Assembly: GCF_009833495.1 (NCBI RefSeq)
Contig: NZ_WUWG01000007.1
Span: forward strand, 62,001 to 126,000
Direction: 5' to 3'
Length of the DNA: 64,000 nt
From: Oceanomicrobium pacificus
GTDB lineage: Bacteria > Pseudomonadota > Alphaproteobacteria > Rhodobacterales > Rhodobacteraceae
A program made the position numbers and the translations under genes. Each line of letters opens with the position of its first letter. Position 1 is the stretch's first letter. Of this stretch, positions 55,006 to 61,607 are shown one piece after another. The notes under the pieces are model-generated. The model saw only the letters and a list, made by a program, of their open reading frames with translations. It had not been told where the DNA came from and did not search any database.

Positions 55006-57897
55006 GTGAAGAGTGCGAAAGGGCAGCCCCCAATGGCCGGATCGGCGTATTTCACCCTGACAGGGTCGATACTGGATCAGTATGGATCATCCGTCGCAGG
55101 CGCAGGCGATTTCGACAATGATGGCGGAGACGGAATCGGCGGCCCCCTGGGCATCGGCGATTTCATTTTCGGCACATCGGGCGACGGCACTGTCCTTGCC
55201 TATATCATGTCGGGCTACAGCTCGACCGCAGCCGGATTTGCCAGCACGCTTGATACGGCCAGCGACGACGGAATGCGCTTCACTGTCACCGGTGGCAGCG
55301 GCGGTTCCGATATCACCGTGGCCGGCGGGTTCGATTTCAATGGCGACGGGATCAGCGATGTTGCGATCGGCGCGCCGGGGTCGGACACGGTCTATGTGCT
55401 CTACGGCGGTGCCGGCGCTTTCGACACCGACCTCGATGCCGCGGATATTGACGGCACCAACGGCACGATCATCGACGGCAGCGCCATCGGCGGCGGTTTC
55501 GGGTCGAGCCTCGCCGTCGGGGATTTCGACGATGACGGGTTTGCCGACCTTCTGATCGGTGCGCCGGGCGACGGCAGCGGCGGGCAGGCCAATGCCGGCA
55601 GCGTGACCATCGTGTGGGGCAATGATGCAGGCGGCAGCCTGTCGACGCCGGTCGTGCCGCAGATCGAAGGCCGGTCCGGCGGGGATGCGCTCGGCACGTC
55701 CGTCGCTTCGGCCGGGGACATTAACGGCGACGGGGTCGAGGATTTCATCATCGGTGCACCGGGGGCCGACAGTGGCGCCTCGGATGCGGGCAGCGCCTAT
55801 ATCATCTTCGGGCAGGATGGCGTGCGGCCACCCGCGGTCGACCTGTCCTCGCTCGACGGCACCAACGGGTTCCGCATCGACGGGCTCGATCTGGCCGACG
55901 GGCTCGGCGGCGCGGTGTCGGGCATCGGTGATTTCAATGATGACGGGGTGGACGACCTTCTGGTGGCCGCCCCGCTCGGCGATGACGGCGCGAACAATTC
56001 CGGCGAGGTCTATATCCAGTTCGGCCGCGATACCGGCGCCACCACCGATTTCGATGCCGTGCTCGGTGCGGACGGGCTTGGGCTGACCGGCATGGTGCTG
56101 TCGGGTGGCGGCATTTCCGATATGTCGGGCCTCTATGCGGTCGGCGTCGGCGATGTGAGCGGCGACGGAATCGCGGATATCCTGATCGGCGCCACGGACG
56201 GCTCAGACGGCAAGGCGTTCCTCGTCTTCGGCGGATCAGCCGTGGGCACGCCCTCTGGTGGCACGCTGCGCTTCGATCTCGACAGTCTCAACGGGTCCAA
56301 CGGGTTCCTGATCTCCGGCATCGATGACGGGCTCGCTTCCGGTTCGGTCCGCGGCGCGTCCATCGGGGACGTGAACAATGACGGGATCAACGATCTGGCC
56401 TTCGGCGCGAATGAGGCCGGGGACGTGGTCAATGGCCGGGTCACGGGCCTCCTGGGCGGGTCGGCCAACTTCCAGACGCTCGACAGCGCCGACGGGACGG
56501 AAGATGGCGAAATCGACATGGCGCTACTCGCCGCCTCGCCACAGCCCGATGTGGATTTCGTCGCGACCGACACAACGATAATCATCGGCGGCACCTCGAC
56601 GGGCGTGATCGACCTGCGGATCGACCCGCAGTCGCTGGAGGCGGACGGGACGATCACGATCACCGACACGGATGCTGTCGGAGCGCAGCCGACATTCGAC
56701 ACGCAAACCGGCACCACACCGGAAGCGACCGGCACCTATGGCAGCATCATCGTCGACAATGAAAGCTGGACCTATGCGCTCGGCGGGCTGCTCGACGTGC
56801 AGTTTCTGGGTGAAGGCGAGGCCGCCTATGACCGGCTCGTGCTGACCGCAAGCAACGGGACGCAACGCGCCATCACCATCACCATCATCGGGGAGGATGA
56901 CCCGACCGTCGTTACCACGGACGGCACGACCGACCCGATCGCGATCAGCGAGGATTACCGCTTCGTCACCGGCACGTTGTCCGTGACCGATCCGGACCAG
57001 AATGACAGCGCCGATGTGGCGGGTCTGTCGGGCAGCGGCACCTATGGACGGCTCGTCGTGAACAGCGATGGCGACGGCTATACCTATTTCCTCGATGCTG
57101 ATGTCCAGTATCTGAACGATGGCGAGACGCTGACCGATACGATCACGCTCGACGCCTCGGGCAATCCGGTCGTGATCGAAGTGGAAATCGAAGGTCAGAA
57201 CGACCCCGAGAACAACGAAAACTACTCCGCGCCCGAGACGCTCTTCTTCGCGCTCGGCGACGATGACATCTTCTTCGGCGACGGGGACGACCGCGTCGAT
57301 GGCGGGCGCGGGAACGACCGGATCAATGTCGGCGACGGCAACAATGTCACCACCGACGCGTTCGGAGACGACAGGGTCTATGCCGGTGACGGCAATGACC
57401 TCCTGTCCGATTTCAGCGGCACCAACTTGCTTGTTGGCGGCGGCGGGAATGACTGGCTGCGCGGCGGCGTCGGTCAGGACACCCTTTATGGTGGCGCGGG
57501 AAATGACCTGCTCGACGGGGATGCATTCTCTTCGATCCTCGGCGGTGACGACATCCTGTCGGGCGGCGCGGGAGACGACATCCTGCGCGGCGGTCTCGGG
57601 TCCGACGAGTTCGTCTTCCAGACCAACGAAGGCTCTGACATCATTGCCGATTTCAACGGTTTCAAGGGAACGGGCGGCTATGCCGGTGTGGTGACCGGTG
57701 CCGATTTCGATCCGCGGTTCGACACGGTCGTGCTCGAAGGATTTTCGGGCATCAACACCGGCGCGAACGCGCTCGCCTTTGTCAGTCAGGGCGCGAACGG
57801 TGCCGTTTTCGACGCGCAGGGCACCGAAATCACCTTCTGGGGGGTCGACGCCAATGATCTGTCCGCCTCCAATTTTGACATCGTCATCCTGATCTGA
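55006..57897 (+). CDS. secreted FG-GAP/VCBS/RTX repeat protein, predicted type I secretion substrate
   Basis: A 963-residue acidic protein without a Sec signal peptide. Residues of about 30-490 contain six to seven FG-GAP (integrin-alpha-like) repeats, each with a calcium loop, for example [34 protein letters not shown] and [17 protein letters not shown], predicting a beta-propeller. Residues 520-740 hold two VCBS-type domains ([40 protein letters not shown]). Residues 745-865 hold RTX nonapeptides ([30 protein letters not shown]). The C-terminus ends in hydrophobic SNFDIVILI, typical of an uncleaved type I signal. Directly downstream of the ABC/HlyD pair, it is their likely cargo. ATG 55033 (MAGSAYF) is an alternative start. 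Confidence 0.9.
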   Translation: MKSAKGQPPMAGSAYFTLTGSILDQYGSSVAGAGDFDNDGGDGIGGPLGIGDFIFGTSGDGTVLAYIMSGYSSTAAGFASTLDTASDDGMRFTVTGGSGGSDITVAGGFDFNGDGISDVAIGAPGSDTVYVLYGGAGAFDTDLDAADIDGTNGTIIDGSAIGGGFGSSLAVGDFDDDGFADLLIGAPGDGSGGQANAGSVTIVWGNDAGGSLSTPVVPQIEGRSGGDALGTSVASAGDINGDGVEDFIIGAPGADSGASDAGSAYIIFGQDGVRPPAVDLSSLDGTNGFRIDGLDLADGLGGAVSGIGDFNDDGVDDLLVAAPLGDDGANNSGEVYIQFGRDTGATTDFDAVLGADGLGLTGMVLSGGGISDMSGLYAVGVGDVSGDGIADILIGATDGSDGKAFLVFGGSAVGTPSGGTLRFDLDSLNGSNGFLISGIDDGLASGSVRGASIGDVNNDGINDLAFGANEAGDVVNGRVTGLLGGSANFQTLDSADGTEDGEIDMALLAASPQPDVDFVATDTTIIIGGTSTGVIDLRIDPQSLEADGTITITDTDAVGAQPTFDTQTGTTPEATGTYGSIIVDNESWTYALGGLLDVQFLGEGEAAYDRLVLTASNGTQRAITITIIGEDDPTVVTTDGTTDPIAISEDYRFVTGTLSVTDPDQNDSADVAGLSGSGTYGRLVVNSDGDGYTYFLDADVQYLNDGETLTDTITLDASGNPVVIEVEIEGQNDPENNENYSAPETLFFALGDDDIFFGDGDDRVDGGRGNDRINVGDGNNVTTDAFGDDRVYAGDGNDLLSDFSGTNLLVGGGGNDWLRGGVGQDTLYGGAGNDLLDGDAFSSILGGDDILSGGAGDDILRGGLGSDEFVFQTNEGSDIIADFNGFKGTGGYAGVVTGADFDPRFDTVVLEGFSGINTGANALAFVSQGANGAVFDAQGTEITFWGVDANDLSASNFDIVILI
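57240..57605 (+). repeat. RTX calcium-binding nonapeptide array
   Basis: The protein encoded here runs through about ten glycine/aspartate nonapeptides of form GGxGxDxxx, beginning [18 protein letters not shown] and ending [17 protein letters not shown], with one non-repeat interruption in the middle. This is the beta-roll that binds calcium and folds outside the cell. Confidence 0.9.
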
Positions 57898-57926
57898 CCG
57901 CGACCGCCTGCAAGGAGAATGGCCCA

Positions 57927-58808
57927 ATGACCCCCAGATACCGGACACTGACCGCGGGCGCGGCACTCCTGACCCTTGCGGCCTGTGGCGGCGGTGGGGG
58001 CGGCGGCAGCAACGGCCCGAACACGGTGTTCCAGTACCAGACTTTCGACAGCACCGTGGCCGGCACCAGCAATGTCACGGCGGTCGGTCTCGAGCCGGGC
58101 ACGGGCGGCGTCCCGCAGGCGGCGGCGCGGCATACAGGCACGATGGACCGGACGAACAAGGCGCTCAACATTGCCGGGCTGATCATCGATTCCAACGGGA
58201 TTCAGGGCGATGTCTGGGAAGGCAGCGGCGTCACGCTGGTCAAGGCCAACCATCCCGACCTCGACGGGACCTATGACTATCTCGTCCCGGTGCTTGCCAG
58301 CCAGAATGGCGGTTCGACCATCTACCTCGTCGGCGTGACCACACGGTCGCAGGACGTGCCGACACGCGGATCGGCCACCTATTCCGGTCAGGCCGTGGTC
58401 GGTTACATTACGGATGTAAACAATGGCAGCGGCGGCAATGCCGGATCGGGCGGCGGCAACATGACGCTGACGGCCGATTTCCTCAACAACAATATCGACA
58501 TGGTCCTGTCGCAACTTGCCATGTCGGGCATGACCTTCAATGAGGTCCGGATCAACGGGCTGAACATCGGCAACGGCGCGGGCGGCGGCAACCGGAGCCA
58601 GTTCAGCCACGGCGGCGGCACGACCGTCGCGCTGCGCGGCGGCGAGAGTCTTGCCGATGTGATCGGGACCACCACCTCCACCCAGGTGCGCGGCACCTTC
58701 TATGGCGGTGAAAACGGTGCACCGGCCGAAGCGGGGGCGAGCTTCGTCGTCAACGGGTCCGACGGTGTGCTCTACGGCATCGCCGCGGCGGACGAGCGCC
58801 TGAACTGA
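57927..58808 (+). CDS. TbpB-like (transferrin-binding-protein-like) surface lipoprotein
   Basis: A 293-residue predicted lipoprotein. The signal peptide has lipobox LTLAAC with the lipidated cysteine at residue 20, followed by a glycine run (GGGGGGGSNG) that acts as a flexible tether. The C-terminal 120 residues look like the eight-stranded barrel of TbpB-lobe/Slam-substrate proteins, ending with GTFYGGENGAPAEAGASFVV, close to the FxGxxAxExGGxF-type signature. It has only one lobe and is much shorter than TbpB. It lies 94 bases before a Slam-like barrel gene, the expected partner for moving such lipoproteins to the cell surface. The ligand is unknown. The start follows AAGGAGAA. Confidence 0.78.
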   Translation: MTPRYRTLTAGAALLTLAACGGGGGGGSNGPNTVFQYQTFDSTVAGTSNVTAVGLEPGTGGVPQAAARHTGTMDRTNKALNIAGLIIDSNGIQGDVWEGSGVTLVKANHPDLDGTYDYLVPVLASQNGGSTIYLVGVTTRSQDVPTRGSATYSGQAVVGYITDVNNGSGGNAGSGGGNMTLTADFLNNNIDMVLSQLAMSGMTFNEVRINGLNIGNGAGGGNRSQFSHGGGTTVALRGGESLADVIGTTTSTQVRGTFYGGENGAPAEAGASFVVNGSDGVLYGIAAADERLN

Positions 58809-58902
58809 TCGCACATGCTTGCCGCGCCGCGCCAAACATGCCACCGATGGGCAAGGGCGCGGCGGCAGAACCCGCGCCGGCACACGGGCAGAAGGCGGGC
58901 GG

Positions 58903-59964
58903 ATGATCCTCAGAGCGATTGGCATGGCGGCACTGGGCTGCCTGTTGGCTTTTGCTCCGGCGCGCGCGCAACCGACCGACATTTTCTTTTCAGGCTTCCA
59001 GTCCGAGCGGCTGCAAACCTTCTATCTGGCCGAGAAACTCCGCCTCGGGGCGGAAGATCCGGTGACCCGTGCGCGCCTTGTGCAGCTTTTGCGCCAGCAA
59101 GGGTTCACGCAGGAATGGAAGGCCGAGGGCAAGCCATTTGCCCTGTCCACCAGCGGGTTCCTGTTTCCGGTTCTGGAATATGACCCGAACATCAATGGCG
59201 GCTTTGCCAATGACAGTTTCTCGCTCGGCGGGTTCACCTTCACGCTGGACCCCGAACTGGTCGGGCGCGCCGGTTTCGTGGCGGGCGCAGGCGCGGCGGG
59301 CTATCTGCGCGCGCTATACGGGCGCGGTCGGTTCCTCGACGGGACATTGCGCGCAAGCATCGGCGCCGCACCGGCCGAGGACGGGTTGCAGGTGCGGCGG
59401 ATCGGCGGCGAGCTTTGTTCGCGCAACCATGTGGATGACTGGAAATTCGTCGATCTGTGTGGCCGGTACGAGCGCGCGGACCGTGACCTGACGGAGTTCG
59501 AAGAGGTTCAGGGCGACCTGTCGGGCACGCATCTTTTTGCTGTGGGCGACCAGCGGCACGAGGCGCGCTTGACGCTCCGCCGCGTGGCGGGCGATGCGTT
59601 CGGCCAGACGCAGGCCGGCGGCACGCTGACCTCGCTCTGGGCCCCGCGGTTCGCCACCACGATCTTCGGCGGGGTCGGCGCGGCGGTTCCGGGGCACATG
59701 GCCATGTCGCGTGAGGCCCGTGTGGCGGCGACCACCGTCCTTTACGACCGTCCGGTGCAGCTCTCCGTCGGCTACCAGCGCGCCAACGGCGGCACGTTTT
59801 TCGGGCAGGCGCGGGAGGAGGATATCTGGTCCACCTCCATATCTGTCCCGATCAATGATGATCTGGCCGTGTCTGTCGGCTATCAGCAGACCCGCTCGAC
59901 GGTCGATTTATTCGCGCGACAGGGGCCGTTCCTGACCCTGTCGCTGCCGCGCTGGCGGTTCTGA
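58903..59964 (+). CDS. Slam-like (surface lipoprotein assembly modifier) outer-membrane barrel, short form
   Basis: A 353-residue exported protein. The start at 58903 opens a signal peptide (ILRAIGMAALGCLLAFAPAR, cleavage after ARA-Q). A short helical segment of about 45 residues precedes a barrel whose sequence resembles the C-terminal Slam/DUF560 barrel: LEYDPNINGGFANDSFSLGG, GELCSRNHVDDWKFVDLCGR, GGVGAAVPGHMAMSREARVA, VSVGYQQTRSTVDLFARQGP, with terminal phenylalanine. Canonical Slam proteins have a roughly 200-residue periplasmic TPR domain before the barrel; here nearly all of it is missing. It would flip the upstream lipoprotein onto the surface. Family call is from motif memory and context. 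Confidence 0.75.
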   Translation: MILRAIGMAALGCLLAFAPARAQPTDIFFSGFQSERLQTFYLAEKLRLGAEDPVTRARLVQLLRQQGFTQEWKAEGKPFALSTSGFLFPVLEYDPNINGGFANDSFSLGGFTFTLDPELVGRAGFVAGAGAAGYLRALYGRGRFLDGTLRASIGAAPAEDGLQVRRIGGELCSRNHVDDWKFVDLCGRYERADRDLTEFEEVQGDLSGTHLFAVGDQRHEARLTLRRVAGDAFGQTQAGGTLTSLWAPRFATTIFGGVGAAVPGHMAMSREARVAATTVLYDRPVQLSVGYQRANGGTFFGQAREEDIWSTSISVPINDDLAVSVGYQQTRSTVDLFARQGPFLTLSLPRWRF

Positions 59965-59965
59965 C

Positions 59966-60916
59966 ATGGCAGCGTTTCGCGATCCGCTGGCCGGTTTCGT
60001 GCCGGATGCGCTGGTGCTGGTTGCCCTCGACAATGCTCTGTCGCGGGGCTGGCCGGACGCCGCGGTGTCTGATCTGACCCGGGACATCCTGCACGCCTCC
60101 GGCATCGCCGACGGGACCGTGCCCGCGCCTGCTTTTGCAGCCCTTCTGGGCGACGGAAGGGCTGATCTGGTCGCGCGTGTGCGGTTCCTGCGCATGGCGC
60201 TGGGGGATCTCGCGCTCGGCTTTGATGCGCTGACCGGTGACCTGCCGACCTTCATGGACCGCGCACAAACGTTCGGACTGTTCCGCTATGACAAGGCCAT
60301 GTCCGATACGGCGGCAGCGCGGGCGGAGGTCCGGCCATGGGTCGATTATGTCTCGGCGCTGACCCGGCTCGAAGCGGCGCATCTCGTCCCGCGCCTCCCG
60401 GGCAATGCGGGTCCGGACTGGTTGGAGATCGGTGGCAATAGCGGGGCCTTCGCCGCCGCCATCTGCGCCGCGCGGGCTGATGTGCGGATCACGGTCAGTG
60501 ACCTGCCCGCCGTCTGCGGGTTGGGGCAGGAGATGCAAAAGGGGCAGGATCGCATCCGGTTCCAGCCGCGCGACGCGCGGAAATCGGGCTGGGCGGCCGA
60601 GCTCGGCGCGCGCGATCTTCTGCTCTTCAAATCCGTGCTGCATGACTGGCCCGACCATCACGCCCGCGCCTTCCTGACCGAAGCCGTTGCCTGCCTTGAA
60701 CCGGGGGGGCGCATCGTGATCTGCGAACGGGGCCCGTTCGCCGCTGGTCTGGCCGACGCCTCGTTTCTGTCGCGGCTCGCCAATGCCGTTTTCGCGCCCT
60801 TCTATCGGGATCCGTCGGTCTATGAGGGCTGGCTGCGCGCGGCGGGGTTCGCACCAACCCGCCAGACTGTGCAACTCGACATGCCCTTTCATGTGATCGA
60901 GGCGGTTCGCGCATGA
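59966..60916 (+). CDS. SAM-dependent O-methyltransferase family protein (COMT/ASMT-like)
   Basis: A 316-residue cytoplasmic methyltransferase of the caffeate/acetylserotonin OMT type. An N-terminal helical/winged region (LVLVALDNALSRGWPDAAVS, then LTRDILHASG) is followed by the Rossmann SAM domain: motif I PDWLEIGGNSGAFAAA, acidic strand ITVSDLPAVCGLG, and the hallmark LLLFKSVLHDWPDHHAR with its catalytic His-Asp, then LEPGGRIVICERGPF. The start lies 1 base after the Slam-like stop, and it overlaps the next gene by ATGA. Such enzymes methylate small molecules, so its place inside a surface-protein cluster is unexpected. The substrate is unknown. Confidence 0.88.
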   Translation: MAAFRDPLAGFVPDALVLVALDNALSRGWPDAAVSDLTRDILHASGIADGTVPAPAFAALLGDGRADLVARVRFLRMALGDLALGFDALTGDLPTFMDRAQTFGLFRYDKAMSDTAAARAEVRPWVDYVSALTRLEAAHLVPRLPGNAGPDWLEIGGNSGAFAAAICAARADVRITVSDLPAVCGLGQEMQKGQDRIRFQPRDARKSGWAAELGARDLLLFKSVLHDWPDHHARAFLTEAVACLEPGGRIVICERGPFAAGLADASFLSRLANAVFAPFYRDPSVYEGWLRAAGFAPTRQTVQLDMPFHVIEAVRA

Positions 60917-61464
60917 CGCGGGTCGTTGCCATTTCCGGCCCGCCCGGTGCAGGCAAGACGGCGCTGGCGCGGCGTCTGGCGGAAACGGCGGGGGCGACAC
61001 TTCTGTCATTCGACGATTTCGAGACGATGACGGATCTCGGGCCTGCGGCGATCGAGGACTGGCTCGACCGCGGTGCGCCGCTTGACGAACTGGCCTCCGC
61101 GCCGTTCGCTGCTGCTGTCGGTCGGGCGCGTGGGCGGCTGGTGCTCGACATGCCGCTCGGGCGGGCCGATCCGCTGGTGGGCGACCGGATCGATTGCGCG
61201 GTCTGGCTCGATTGTCCGCCCGATCTGGCGCTGGCACGGAAGGTCGCGCAATTCGCACGTGACGCCGCCACGCAGCCTGCGCCGGGCTTTGCGCCATGGC
61301 TTGCGGCCTACCTTCAGAATTACGAGCGGATCGTCCGGCCTTGCATCGACATGCTGTGTGAGAAAAGTCGCAATACGGCCGACATAATTCTTGACACGTC
61401 AGGAAGTGAGGTCACGTCACACGAGCGGCTCACAACTGCTTTGAAAATCAGAAAATTTCTCTGA
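60913..61464 (+). CDS. P-loop kinase-like protein (uridine kinase/AAA-like NTPase)
   Basis: A 183-residue cytoplasmic protein with Walker A ISGPPGAGKTALARRLAE at residues of about 7-24 (core GPPGAGKT) and a following FDDFETM acidic segment. Its layout resembles small kinases of the uridine-kinase/phosphoribulokinase fold (SFDDF near the substrate site; VLDMPLGRADPLVGDRIDCA; CAVWLDCPPDLALARKVAQF with conserved arginines in the lid). The exact substrate is not identifiable. It is translationally coupled to the methyltransferase (ATGA), so the two probably act on the same molecule. A terminator-like hairpin follows. Confidence 0.8.
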   Translation: MTRVVAISGPPGAGKTALARRLAETAGATLLSFDDFETMTDLGPAAIEDWLDRGAPLDELASAPFAAAVGRARGRLVLDMPLGRADPLVGDRIDCAVWLDCPPDLALARKVAQFARDAATQPAPGFAPWLAAYLQNYERIVRPCIDMLCEKSRNTADIILDTSGSEVTSHERLTTALKIRKFL

Positions 61465-61522
61465 AATTCGACAATAAATTTCTTGAAAAATGACGCCGGG
61501 TCACGGCACTGTGAGAAGGATC

Positions 61523-61559
61523 GGCCGGACATCCCCAAGTCCGGTTTCTGTGTTTTTTG
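61523..61559 (+). terminator. terminator after the lipoprotein-Slam-methyltransferase-kinase operon
   Basis: A 6-bp stem CCGGAC (61525-61530) with GTCCGG (61539-61544) around an 8-base loop is followed by a T-rich tract ending TTTTTT. It lies 60 bases after the kinase-like stop and before the giant LEPR-XLL gene, so the latter needs its own promoter. Confidence 0.7.
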
Positions 61560-61607
61560 AGTTCACCGTTCTGGTGGGGACCGGGACGGGATGAAAGGAG
61601 TGAACGG

